Shown here in pieces: positions 12,579 through 22,045 of a stretch of DNA of 29,836 bases (positions within the stretch are counted from its first letter, which is position 1; the number at the start of each line of letters is the position of its first letter). Source of the DNA: a virus; IMG/VR virus record IMGVR_UViG_3300032087_004344, positions 1 through 29,836 of that record. One strand, written 5' to 3'. The position numbers and the translations under genes are program-made. Under the pieces are notes generated by a model. The model ran no database searches and was not told the DNA's origin. It was given only the letters and a program-made list of their open reading frames with translations.

Positions 12579-15500
12579 TCACTGCCGGGGTGCCTGCGGG
12601 ATGCGGCGCTCCGCGGTCTCGAGTGCGCGTCCCACGAGCTCCTCGGGGGCGCGTCCCTTCATGGGCGTTTCCGCGCCTGCGATGAATAGCAGCGGGTTGG
12701 CCAGGCCGCGGCGCTTCGGGTCGAATCCGAGCGGGGCCTGGATGCTCTGGCCTATCTTGGCGCCGTCTTCGACTGCTCGACGTCCGGCCATGATGAATGC
12801 CTGGGACTTCAGCTTCTCGAACTCGACGGCCTTCTCCGGGGTTCCGAAACGGTACTGCCGCCCATAGTCCGCGGTCTCGGCTCCGGGATACTTCCGTCCC
12901 TCGGGGAGGGCCTCGAGCTGGAAGTGGTCCCGGAACCATGGCCACATGCCAGTCCCAAACCACGCGTCGTGGTACTGCATGTAGGCGATGTAGCTCGGGT
13001 CCATGTAGCCTTGTGGCCCTACCCTCGAGGACGGCCTGGCCAGTAGGACGTCGGCCGCGGGGATGAGGCGCTCGTCCCGGATGGCTTCCTGTAGACGGCC
13101 TGGCCGGTCGGCCTGTGCGAGGTAGGCCAGCACGTTCAATACGTCGTTGGCCTGCTCGGCTGCTGGGTTCGCTGGTCCATAGAATCCGGTGGCGGTGCCC
13201 TCAATCTCGGGACCTGGGAACGCCCACGCTCGGACCTTGGTGTAGTCCGGACCGTAGAGCCATGCGTTGGCGGCCTGCTGCTGGCGCATCTGGAGGCGCA
13301 TCACACGCGTGAACGTAGACGCGTCCCTGGCCAGTCCCTCGGCCAGTGCGTCCAGCATGGCCATCCGGAACGTAGCGAACAGGACGTAGCGGTTTACGTA
13401 CTGCTTGATAAAACCGGGAACGGCGCCGTAGTCGAGGACGGCGTTGCGTGCGAGTCCGGCCGCTTCCTGGATTGAGTAGCCCTCGCGGAGTGCGGACGCG
13501 AATGCGTTGCGCCGGAAGTAGCCGTCCGTGGCCGTGGCCAGGCTCATAAACGGGTTCACGCTCCGAGGGTCGAGGTGGCGGGCGACGGTCCGCGCCATTC
13601 CAACGGGAGCACCTTCCGCGGTGAGTCGGGCCGCTCGTTGCATTTCTCGAGCGGTCTTCGTACTCCACTCGACGTCGGCGCGGCTGTAATGGATGTTCGC
13701 CGTGTCCATGGCGTCCGAGAGCTCGCCCCATGTCCAGCGCCGTCCATCGGCCGCGGTGAATACCGTCTCCGTCCGAGACCGTGGCGTGATGGCGTCCACG
13801 AGAGTCCGGGCTCCCGTGGTGTCGGTGAGCGTGCGGAGCGTCCGGCCTGCTCCCAGCGTGGTGAGCATGATTAGCGGCGCGGTGAGGAGGTTCATTCCGA
13901 GGTACCGCGTGTTCGGCATCGGAACTACAAACGGGAGGCCGGGTCCCTCCTCGTCTGCGAATGGGAACACGTAGGCGAATCCCATAGCCAGGGCGCCGGT
14001 AGCGGCCACGGTGCGGGGCATACTCAGCGCATGGTCCAGAACTCCGAGCGCCATGGCGCCTGCGGACCTGGCCGTCTTCCCGCGTGCCTTAAGGAGCTCG
14101 TCCAGCGTTTGGCGGAGCTTCCCGGACTCGGCTGCGGAGCGGAGGCTCCGGACCGTCTCGACGGCCTCCGGACCGTAGACGAGGAGGCGGCGGTCCGTGG
14201 GGTCCAGTGCGTTGGCGGCGCGGATGAGGTAGTCCCCGGCTCCGCTGTCCATCGTGGCCAGGCCGGTGAGGCCGTAGGCTCGGAGCTGGTTGGCTACCTC
14301 GAGGCGCGGTCCCTCGAGGAGGCCACGTCCCTGGAGTCCCAGGATTCCGTCCATGTAGGCGTTGGCGAGTGCGTCCACTGCATTGAACCGTTCCACCTCG
14401 AGACCGGCCTGGCGTGCCTCCTGCTCCGCTCCTCGGATGCGTCCGAGAATCCGGCGGAGCTCGTCCGAGACTCTCGAGACCGGCTCGTCCATGCGCGCAC
14501 GTGCGGCCACGTCCCGGATAACGGTGGCGGCCTTCAAGTGGTGGACGCGCTGGGTCCCCGCTCCACCGGGGTCCACGTAGTCCATGAGGTCATCGAAGCG
14601 GAGGTCCGGCGGGAGGTCCGGGAAGTCTCGGACCGTAGCCGCGTCGAGGATGCGGCCGACCCTCTCGTAGGTGGCCTGCTTCTGGAGCGCCTCGGCCTGG
14701 CCGAGTGTCCGGCTGTAGATTTCTCCGACGTCGGGGTAGAGCGTCTGCTGTGCAACGCTTTCCCGAAGGAGCTCGTCCACGAGTCCAGCTCGTTGCGACG
14801 GGGAAAGGTTCACGACCAGGCGCTGGGCCAGCGTGTCGAACATGGAGAACAGCGGGTCCGTCGGGTCGAGCGAACGGATGCGGAGCGCCTCGAGGTCGAG
14901 GAGTGCGGCGCGGTAGGCTTCCGGCTCCATGTCGCTGGCCTCGATGGCCTCCCGTAGACGCTCGATGACGGTGGACCGTCCGAGGGTCGAGAGGTTCCCG
15001 GCGTCGCTTGGATACAGCGTCGTGAACTGAGTCCGCAGTCCGGGGGACAAGTCCACGCGGAGCTCGGGATGGGTGTCCAGTAGCTCGTCCATGGCGCGGC
15101 GAACGTGTCGGCCACGGTCGGCCTCGAGTGCCCACGTGGAGAGCGTCCGGAACAAGTCGTCCCGGAGGAACGCTTGCAGCGGTCCGCTGGCCTTCCGCTT
15201 GAACAGTGCGCGGACTCCGGCCGGGATGTCCACGGCGAACACTCCACGGTCTCGGAGTGTGTCGGGCGCCCGTTGGCGGAGAAGCTCGAGGACGTCCCGG
15301 AGGTCCCCGGTGGTGATTGGCCTGTAGCTCGAGCCGAGTCCGGCCGCGGCCTGGCGGCCTGCTGCATCGAGGCGGGCCACCTCCGGGCGGAGGATTACCT
15401 CATCGAGGTGGGGCGCCACTCCGGCGTCGTACACGCTTCCGAAAAATGAACGGAGGATGGACTCCCAGCTCTGGCGATACGGCCTGGCCGATACGGCGTC

Positions 15501-18500
15501 CCGGGTCAATCGCTGGAGCTCGGCCAGCTCCTCGGCGTTGCGCGGGCGCTGGACGCGGTAGATACCTCGTCCGGCCTGGTAGCTCTCGCGGGCCTGGTAG
15601 CCTACCTGGAACCACGCGTCTGCCTCGGACATACCGGCGGCCTGGAGCTGGGCCACTTCGTCCTCGAGCTCTCGGAATACCTGGGAGACGGTCCGGGCCT
15701 GGCGGCGCTCGAGGACTACGTTGAACCCTTCTTCCGGGTTCGGTGCGCGCTTTGCTTCCGTGGCGAGCTCCTCCATGAAACGGTCCCCGACGGTGGGGAT
15801 GGTCTCGCGGAGCTCCGACAGTGCGCGGTAGAGCGGGGCCGGTGTGCGGTCCGGGTCTGCTCCCTTGAACCACCGGCGGGCCGAGTCGGGGAACACTGCC
15901 TCCGCGGCTCGGCGGACGGGTCGCGGGGTGAACCCTCCGACGAGGTCCGCTCCGGCTCGGAGTGCGTCCCGGAACCCTCCTCGACGCTCTCGAGGAACGA
16001 GCGCGCGCTGGAGCTGGCGGCCTCCAGTGGTCGGCTCGAGGACCGTCACTCCACGCGCCTCGAGGACCAGGCGGTAGAGCGCTGCACGGATGGAGTCCTC
16101 CACCTCCGCACGTTGCGCCATGTCGAGCGGCGTTCCACTGCGGAGCGCCTCGAGCGCCTGGCGGGCGGTCCTGCTCTGGCGGATGTAGAGCGGGGAAACG
16201 CTGTTGGCGTATGCCTCGGCCACTCCGATGTTGTCGAGGTAGGTGGTGACCACTCCATCCGGGGTCACGGCCTGCGAGCTCTTCAGGATGTCGTCGCTTG
16301 CGGCGCCCACCACTCGGAGGACGTCCCCGTCCTCGAGGGCTGCTCGAGGAACGAGGAGCGAACGCGCGACCAGGACCATGTCGTCCGGGACTGCATCGAG
16401 GAGCGTGGAGGCCACGTCCTCTCCAATGGCGGAGCGGAGTGCGAACTCCACGGCGTCCGGGGATGCTCCCTCGAGCGTGACTCCAGCGGCTCGGAGCTCT
16501 CCGGCCACGTCCTCGACGTCCGTCCGTGCAAGCGCCTCCACTGCTCGACGGGTGTCCACCTGGCGGCGGTTGTAGGCGGTCAACGCTCGGAGGAAGCGCC
16601 TGGCCAGTGGCCCACGTGGGGCTCCGGCCTCTCCTGCTCGAGTGGCCAGGACCTTGACCTGGTCCGCAAGTGCCAGCGCTCGGCGGAGCGTCGGGGACGG
16701 TGCGCGGGCGGCGGAACCCAGGGACATGCGTGCGGCCTCGAGGACTCGGCGGAGGTCGCGCGGGTCCGGGTTGGCGGCCACGAGTCGGAGGATGACCGAC
16801 TCTCCGGCGTTCCATCCGGGGATGGCCTGCTCGAGGTGGCGGGCGATGGCGGGCGCGTCTGCTCCTCCCTCGACCAGGCGGAGCACCTCGGCCGCTTCCC
16901 ATGTCTCGCGCCATGCCTGGGTCCGGCGTCCCATGTCGGCCACGTCAATCATGCCGGACGCGTCCTCGAGGTCGTCGAGGATTTTCGCCACGTGCGGGTT
17001 CCCGGTGAGCGCATCGAGGGCCGCACGTGGAACGGTGGCCACTCCATTCGCTCGGAGCTGTGCGGCGGCCGTGTCGAGCGCCGCGGGTCCGGCTACCTCA
17101 TCCGCCACCACTGCGGCGGCCTGCGCTCGGACCGTAGCCGCGTCGAGGCCGGAGATTCTCTCGGCTGCTTCCGGCGCCACTCCATCGAGCTCGAGGAGTG
17201 CTCGACGGGCCGTCTTCTGTGCGCGGGCGTACTCGAGAGGGTTGGACGCTACGGTGAGCGTGTCGGCCAGGCGGGTGGCGCCTCGGCCTCGAGCGGCGCG
17301 GGCTGCGGCCTGCGCTCCTCGTGCCAGTCCCTTCCCGACGGTCCGCGCTCCCGTGGTGGGGAGCAGCGCCTCCATCAGGGTAAACGCGGTGAAGGGGTGC
17401 TGCGCGTATTCGTACCACTTGGTGTCGCGCTCCTCGAGCGGGTCCACCGGAAACGCGGTGAGCGGGAGACTGGCGGCCATGTCTCCGAGGCCACGGCCTA
17501 CGGCCTGGGCCTGGCTTAGGTCCACGAGGAAGCGGCCGGTGGTCTCGATGGTCCGGCGGCCTTCGGGGTCGAAGGCGGTGGGGGCGTCGGTTTCAATCGG
17601 CTGGAACGGTCGCGGGAGACGGTTCAATCCGAGGAGGACGGCGCCGGGGTTAATGCCGGAAAACCCACCTCCGGCTCCAGCCGGTCCGATGTCCTCGAGC
17701 GCCTCGGTGGGGAGGAGACGGTCCTGCTTCATGTAGTCGGGGAACTGCTGCTGCAAGGTAGCAGCGATGCGATATCCGAGACTCTCGGGGTCCGCGGGTC
17801 GGAGGTTCCCGTCCTCGTCTCGGACCACCTCGTAGGTGAGCGGCGTTTCCCGGATGCCAGCGGACACGAGTGTGGGCAGGATGTTTAGGACGTACCGGAA
17901 AGCGGCGCCGGTGGGTGTCTCGACCACTCGTCCCGGGCCTGCTGCTCCGCCCACCTCCGGCTCGGTGAGCAGTCCAGCGATTACCGGTCCCTCCTCCTCG
18001 AGGTACTGGCGGTAGCGTTCCTGGACTCCGACGTCCGAGAGTGGGGAAGCCTCGAGGCTCTCCATGAACTCGGCGCGGGCCTGCTGGCGCTGCTCCTGAA
18101 TCTCCTGGCGCTCCTCCGGCTGGACCACGGTCTGGCGTGCCATCGGCTCCACGAGGAGCTCGAGCGTGGTGGCCGGGCGTATGCGTCCGTCCTCCTCGTC
18201 CCGTACAAACCCGGGGCTCCCGGGTACCAGTCGGGACTCCCGGGTGAACGGGAGGAGCGTTCCGAGGAGACCAGTGGTGGGACTCGAGACCGTTCCCTCC
18301 ACGTCCACGGCCTGGCCGAGTGGGCCATAGACCATGGCCGACGCTCGGCGCTCGGCCTCCTCGAGGGGGATTCCCTGTGTCGGTCCCGTGTAGTAGTCCA
18401 CGTACTGGCGGTAGCGCTCCGCGGCCAGGCGCTCGAGGTCGTAGCTGGACGGGATGTCGCGACCACGGGCGCGGTCCTGCGCGGTGGGTGTCGGCTGTGC

Positions 18501-18761
18501 TCCGATGAATGGCGGGAGGTCTCGTTGTGCTCGAGGCTCCGGGCCCACCTCGATGGCGGGCTGGACTCGTGGCGGCTCGGGTACCTCGAGGTCAGACTGG
18601 AAACCGACCGGGGCGGCGGGCGCCTGGCCTACCACCGGCGCCTCGACGGCCTCCGGGCCTGGTTCTGCGAGGGCGGCCTGGCGCTCGAAGTATTCCACGA
18701 GAGACATGGCGCCCGTGGCGCGGGCCTCCTCGGCGCGCTGGAGGTACTCCTCCCGTGTCAT
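12579..18761 (-). CDS. Giant internal virion / ejection protein (gp16-like position), 2060 aa
   Basis: This single gene is about a fifth of the genome. By order it corresponds to the third internal virion protein of T7-like phages, ejected with DNA to form a trans-envelope channel. The first 450 residues are Pro/Glu/Arg-rich and disordered-looking. A long Ala/Arg/Asp/Glu helical body follows. Hydrophobic segments lie near residues 1570-1600 (VAATGALAMGFAYVFPF) and 1618-1637 (LTAPLIMLTTLGAG). A later aromatic segment (GAVPGFIKQYVNRYVLFATF, about 1775-1795) resembles the C-terminal domains of large polyvalent phage proteins. I see no lysozyme or transglycosylase motif. ATG 18761 overlaps the upstream stop as ATGA. 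Confidence 0.75.
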   Translation of the reverse strand: MTREEYLQRAEEARATGAMSLVEYFERQAALAEPGPEAVEAPVVGQAPAAPVGFQSDLEVPEPPRVQPAIEVGPEPRAQRDLPPFIGAQPTPTAQDRARGRDIPSSYDLERLAAERYRQYVDYYTGPTQGIPLEEAERRASAMVYGPLGQAVDVEGTVSSPTTGLLGTLLPFTRESRLVPGSPGFVRDEEDGRIRPATTLELLVEPMARQTVVQPEERQEIQEQRQQARAEFMESLEASPLSDVGVQERYRQYLEEEGPVIAGLLTEPEVGGAAGPGRVVETPTGAAFRYVLNILPTLVSAGIRETPLTYEVVRDEDGNLRPADPESLGYRIAATLQQQFPDYMKQDRLLPTEALEDIGPAGAGGGFSGINPGAVLLGLNRLPRPFQPIETDAPTAFDPEGRRTIETTGRFLVDLSQAQAVGRGLGDMAASLPLTAFPVDPLEERDTKWYEYAQHPFTAFTLMEALLPTTGARTVGKGLARGAQAAARAARGRGATRLADTLTVASNPLEYARAQKTARRALLELDGVAPEAAERISGLDAATVRAQAAAVVADEVAGPAALDTAAAQLRANGVATVPRAALDALTGNPHVAKILDDLEDASGMIDVADMGRRTQAWRETWEAAEVLRLVEGGADAPAIARHLEQAIPGWNAGESVILRLVAANPDPRDLRRVLEAARMSLGSAARAPSPTLRRALALADQVKVLATRAGEAGAPRGPLARRFLRALTAYNRRQVDTRRAVEALARTDVEDVAGELRAAGVTLEGASPDAVEFALRSAIGEDVASTLLDAVPDDMVLVARSLLVPRAALEDGDVLRVVGAASDDILKSSQAVTPDGVVTTYLDNIGVAEAYANSVSPLYIRQSRTARQALEALRSGTPLDMAQRAEVEDSIRAALYRLVLEARGVTVLEPTTGGRQLQRALVPRERRGGFRDALRAGADLVGGFTPRPVRRAAEAVFPDSARRWFKGADPDRTPAPLYRALSELRETIPTVGDRFMEELATEAKRAPNPEEGFNVVLERRQARTVSQVFRELEDEVAQLQAAGMSEADAWFQVGYQARESYQAGRGIYRVQRPRNAEELAELQRLTRDAVSARPYRQSWESILRSFFGSVYDAGVAPHLDEVILRPEVARLDAAGRQAAAGLGSSYRPITTGDLRDVLELLRQRAPDTLRDRGVFAVDIPAGVRALFKRKASGPLQAFLRDDLFRTLSTWALEADRGRHVRRAMDELLDTHPELRVDLSPGLRTQFTTLYPSDAGNLSTLGRSTVIERLREAIEASDMEPEAYRAALLDLEALRIRSLDPTDPLFSMFDTLAQRLVVNLSPSQRAGLVDELLRESVAQQTLYPDVGEIYSRTLGQAEALQKQATYERVGRILDAATVRDFPDLPPDLRFDDLMDYVDPGGAGTQRVHHLKAATVIRDVAARARMDEPVSRVSDELRRILGRIRGAEQEARQAGLEVERFNAVDALANAYMDGILGLQGRGLLEGPRLEVANQLRAYGLTGLATMDSGAGDYLIRAANALDPTDRRLLVYGPEAVETVRSLRSAAESGKLRQTLDELLKARGKTARSAGAMALGVLDHALSMPRTVAATGALAMGFAYVFPFADEEGPGLPFVVPMPNTRYLGMNLLTAPLIMLTTLGAGRTLRTLTDTTGARTLVDAITPRSRTETVFTAADGRRWTWGELSDAMDTANIHYSRADVEWSTKTAREMQRAARLTAEGAPVGMARTVARHLDPRSVNPFMSLATATDGYFRRNAFASALREGYSIQEAAGLARNAVLDYGAVPGFIKQYVNRYVLFATFRMAMLDALAEGLARDASTFTRVMRLQMRQQQAANAWLYGPDYTKVRAWAFPGPEIEGTATGFYGPANPAAEQANDVLNVLAYLAQADRPGRLQEAIRDERLIPAADVLLARPSSRVGPQGYMDPSYIAYMQYHDAWFGTGMWPWFRDHFQLEALPEGRKYPGAETADYGRQYRFGTPEKAVEFEKLKSQAFIMAGRRAVEDGAKIGQSIQAPLGFDPKRRGLANPLLFIAGAETPMKGRAPEELVGRALETAERRIPQAPRQ

Positions 18762-20674
18762 CGGTTACCCCGGGCGGCTCGAATCTCTGCGGGTGTCATT
18801 CCGATGTAGGGGGATGCGGCCATGGGCGCGTTCGGTGGTGGGCCACCGGCCTGGTAGTTCGCGGGGTCGAGCTGGAACGAGAGACGCGGGGCCGGTGCCA
18901 CCGGAGCACGGGCGGCGGCCTGCTGGGCCTGGAGTGCCGCGGCCTCCTGCTCGAGGAACACTTGGCGCGCGGTGGCCGGGGGCGGTGCGATGCGCGGGAC
19001 GGCTACCTCCGGAACGATGCGAGGCGCCACCGGCTCCGCCACTACCATCGGTGCGCCCATCGGTGTCGGGGCGGGTAGAGCGGGACCAGGCGCTCCCATC
19101 GTGGGCGCGGGCGGGAATGCCAGCTCCGAGACGGTGGGGATGGAAGGCGGCGCCGCCACGGGCGCCGGGGCCGGGGGAGCGGCGGCTGGTGCTCGAGACG
19201 GCGCCGCGGGAACGATGCGCCGGGAGCGCTGGTCGGCCTGGAGCTTACTGGCGAGGACATAGGTGAGCGCTTCCCGCTGGTCGTCCACCTCCGGGAGTGC
19301 TTCCCGGATGGTCGAGACCACGTTGTCCAGCTCTGCGCCGGACGGGTCTGCGCTCGAGGCGGTGAGGACGCGGGCGGCTACCTGCTCGGCTTGGTTGCGC
19401 GGGATGAGGTCCTCTCCCGGTAGGAAGTCCTGGAGCCTCGTGTAGGCTGCGGGGCCCACCTGGCGGAGGAGCTGGCGGGACGGGGCGCCGGGCTCGAGGT
19501 CCAGCGGGGCGCCGTACTGCATCGAGGGCGGGAGCTCTCCGGCCAGCTCGGGGACCTGCTGTGCGTAGGGCGCGTAGATTTCAAGCGCTCGACGTCGGAC
19601 GCTTTCCTCCGTGGGGCGCGTGGTCGGAAGTCCGGAGACTTCCACCTCCAGCTCCCTGCGGCGTCGGAGGTCCGAGAGGTAGCCCGGGTCAAACAGTAGA
19701 GCGGAGGCGGCCGGGAACTGGCCGGTGGCCTGCGCGTTCCGGTAGGCGGCCACGGCGGCCTCGGCCTCCTCCTCTCCCATGGCCTCGAGCTCGGCGGCCG
19801 TTACCTGGCCGGGGGTGTCCGGGTCCTGGAGCGCCTGGAGGTAGCGTCCCAGTGCCATCTCCTCGAGGGTGGCTTCTCGAGGAGCGGGGACGCCGGGAGC
19901 GGCTGGAGTGGTGGGCCTGGCGGCGATTGCTCCACGCTCCGCGGCCAGGCTGGCCAGTGCTTCCGTCCGGGCCTGCTGCTCGAATCCGGAGAGACCCGGG
20001 TCCATGGCGGCCATGGCCGTCCGTTCCGCGGCTTCCCGCTCGGCCAGAAAGAGAGACTGGCGGAGGTGCGGGACATTCAACGAGGAGGCCACGTCGGCGC
20101 TAACCACCTCGAGGAGCTCGGGGGCGGCCTGGAACTGCGGGAGCTGTGCGAGGCGGGCCATGTAGGTGAGTCCGAGGAGCTGGCGCTGTGGAGTGCTCAA
20201 TCCCTCGAAGGTGCGGGTTCCGCGTGCCAGCTGCTCGTTCAGACTGCGGACGGCGTCCGTGGCCAGTTCGGTCGGGTCTCGACGCGCGGTCCCCGCCACG
20301 GTCTGGACTTCATCGATGGCCGTCTGGATGTAGGGGAGCGCTACCGGGGAAACCTCCTCGTATTGGCGGCGGACCCGTTCGGCCGCGTCCTGGCGCTCTT
20401 TAGCTCGGCCGGTGGCGGCCTGGCGGTCCTGGCCTGCAAGCTTGACCACTTCCGCCAGCGCATTCCCTCGAGCGCCACCGGCGGCGCCACTGCGCGCTCG
20501 GCTCCCACTCCCTCGATACTGCTGGAGACGGGCGCGGGTGTCCTCGAGCTCCGACCGTAGGCGGGCCTCGTAGTCGGCCTGGGACTGTGCCTCCGCACGT
20601 GCGGCGGCCAGCGCCTCCTCGAGGCGGTAGGACGGGTGGTAGCTGGCGTAGATGCTCTGGCCGGTGGTCGCCAT
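18758..20674 (-). CDS. Internal virion protein (gp15-like position), 638 aa
   Basis: A long helical protein very rich in Ala, Glu, Arg and Gln, starting at ATG 20674. The N-terminal 60 residues are coiled coil (RLEEALAAARAEAQSQADYE). The helical body runs to about 480. The last 150 residues are Pro/Ala-rich linker ending in a short SPYIGMTPAEIRAARGNR helix. No catalytic motif. It lies between the small gp14-like gene and the giant gp16-like gene and overlaps the latter as ATGA, so it is the second of three core/ejection proteins by position. Confidence 0.7.
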   Translation of the reverse strand: MATTGQSIYASYHPSYRLEEALAAARAEAQSQADYEARLRSELEDTRARLQQYRGSGSRARSGAAGGARGNALAEVVKLAGQDRQAATGRAKERQDAAERVRRQYEEVSPVALPYIQTAIDEVQTVAGTARRDPTELATDAVRSLNEQLARGTRTFEGLSTPQRQLLGLTYMARLAQLPQFQAAPELLEVVSADVASSLNVPHLRQSLFLAEREAAERTAMAAMDPGLSGFEQQARTEALASLAAERGAIAARPTTPAAPGVPAPREATLEEMALGRYLQALQDPDTPGQVTAAELEAMGEEEAEAAVAAYRNAQATGQFPAASALLFDPGYLSDLRRRRELEVEVSGLPTTRPTEESVRRRALEIYAPYAQQVPELAGELPPSMQYGAPLDLEPGAPSRQLLRQVGPAAYTRLQDFLPGEDLIPRNQAEQVAARVLTASSADPSGAELDNVVSTIREALPEVDDQREALTYVLASKLQADQRSRRIVPAAPSRAPAAAPPAPAPVAAPPSIPTVSELAFPPAPTMGAPGPALPAPTPMGAPMVVAEPVAPRIVPEVAVPRIAPPPATARQVFLEQEAAALQAQQAAARAPVAPAPRLSFQLDPANYQAGGPPPNAPMAASPYIGMTPAEIRAARGNR

Positions 20675-20677
20675 TGG

Positions 20678-21343
20678 TTACCTCAGAAGTCGGTCGATGT
20701 CGGCGGACTGGGTCTCGTCGAGGCCGTAGGTGGTCTGGAGTGCCTGGAGCTGGCGCCGGGTGTCGAGGAGGGCGCGCTCTCGTGCGGCCTGCTCTCGGCG
20801 CTTCCGCTCTGCTACCTGGCGCTCGAAGGCGGCGCGGTCCATGTAGGCGCCTCCGACTTGTCCGGCGGCGCCTCCGAGTCCTCCGAGGATGGCGGAGGTC
20901 ATACCGGCGGCGCGGGCGCGGCGCTGCTGCTCGAGCTGTGCCAGCTCGGCCTCCTGCTCGGCCGCGGCCTGGAGGTCGGCCTGTGCCACGGTGGCGGCGC
21001 CGATGGCGGCGGCCTGCTGGCGGGCCTGCGCTTCTCCGAGCTCGGCCAGGTAGAGGTCGCGTCCGGAGAGCTGGCCACTGGAACCGAGACTCTGGAGGCG
21101 CTGGAGACTGGAGGCGCCGGTCTGGCGGGCGGCTCCCTCTCCCATGACTCGGGCCTGCTCCTCGAGGGCGCCACGTTCCGCGTCCGAGAGTCCGAGCTCT
21201 CCGGCGGCCTGCGCGGCCTCCAGCTCCTCCTTCCGACGGCGGTCCTCCTCGGTGAATAGTTGTGCGGCTTGAACTGCTCCAGCTCCGGCGGCGGCGGCCT
21301 GCTGGGAACCCTGAAGGATGAGTCCGAGGGTGAACGGGTCCAT
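20678..21343 (-). CDS. Internal virion protein (gp14-like position), 221 aa
   Basis: N-terminal hydrophobic/Ala-rich segment (LGLILQGSQQAAAAGAGAVQ, residues 5-24), then Ala/Gln/Glu helices, a second small-residue hydrophobic stretch TSAILGGLGGAAGQVGGAYM (about 148-167) and a charged C-terminal helix. This resembles the smallest T7-like ejection proteins, which enter the outer membrane. ATG 21343 follows AGGAGG; the previous gene's TAG stop forms part of that ribosome site. Together with the next two genes it makes the predicted ejectosome. Confidence 0.7.
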   Translation of the reverse strand: MDPFTLGLILQGSQQAAAAGAGAVQAAQLFTEEDRRRKEELEAAQAAGELGLSDAERGALEEQARVMGEGAARQTGASSLQRLQSLGSSGQLSGRDLYLAELGEAQARQQAAAIGAATVAQADLQAAAEQEAELAQLEQQRRARAAGMTSAILGGLGGAAGQVGGAYMDRAAFERQVAERKRREQAARERALLDTRRQLQALQTTYGLDETQSADIDRLLR

Positions 21344-21352
21344 GGGTGCCTC

Positions 21353-22042
21353 CTATAGGTACCAGGCTTCAATGGTTACGCCCCAGTTGATTACTGCGGC
21401 GCGGTCGATGCTTCCGGTGGCTGCGAGTCCGACGGTGACCGTACCTCCCGGGGACGTGGTGAGGTAGGTCCCGGCCATCTGCGACTCTCCGAGGATGGTG
21501 TAGACGCGCTCGGCTCCCTCGGGGGAACCCGGGTTGAAACCGTCGTAGTTGTTGGCGCATTCCTGCGCGGCCGACTTTGCCACCAGCGATACGTTTGCGA
21601 CGTAGGGTGCAATCCATGCGAATCGGTCCTCCGCGGCCGTGGCGCCCACTGCGGCCGTGTCCGGTCCTCCCTGCACCTCCGTCCACCAGTGGAACAGGAT
21701 GGTGGCCGGGGCGCGGATGGAGACTTGAAACGCGGTGTCCTGTATCTCCGTCCACCGGCCTCCGAGGTTCTCTCCGGTGAGGAAGCGGGAGACGAACGAG
21801 ACACGGGCCGTAGTGCTCCCGGGCCACTGGCTTCCCTGCCAGCCTGTGACTCCATGCTGTAGCCCTTGCGCCGGGACCAGGTAGGGCGCCTGGATGTGGC
21901 GGGTGTCCACCACTCCGGCGGCCACGTCCCCGGCGATGATTCCGTCGTGCGTGTAGATGCGGAGCGCGTCGAGGTTACCCTGGAGGTCTGCGGCCTCGAG
22001 GGTGGTTCCCGTGGTGAATGTGTTTGGCGGCGTGTAGGGCAT
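21353..22042 (-). CDS. Fibre/spike-type virion protein, 229 aa
   Basis: The N terminus PNTFTTGTTLEAADLQGNLDAL has the turn-rich pattern often seen at the virion-anchoring end of phage fibre proteins. A beta-rich remainder contains ILFHWWTEVQGG and ends in WGVTIEAWYL. No enzyme motif. It follows a gene with a comparable N-terminal layout. It lies between nozzle and internal virion genes, so it is probably part of the tail tip or fibres. The ribosome site is weak. Confidence 0.6.
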   Translation of the reverse strand: MPYTPPNTFTTGTTLEAADLQGNLDALRIYTHDGIIAGDVAAGVVDTRHIQAPYLVPAQGLQHGVTGWQGSQWPGSTTARVSFVSRFLTGENLGGRWTEIQDTAFQVSIRAPATILFHWWTEVQGGPDTAAVGATAAEDRFAWIAPYVANVSLVAKSAAQECANNYDGFNPGSPEGAERVYTILGESQMAGTYLTTSPGGTVTVGLAATGSIDRAAVINWGVTIEAWYL

Positions 22043-22045
22043 GGG

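Noticed and set aside
16113-17519. 468-aa plus-strand frame opposite the giant internal virion gene
   Set aside because: Shadow frame produced by third-position GC bias of the real gene; no start signal and no partner gene on that strand.
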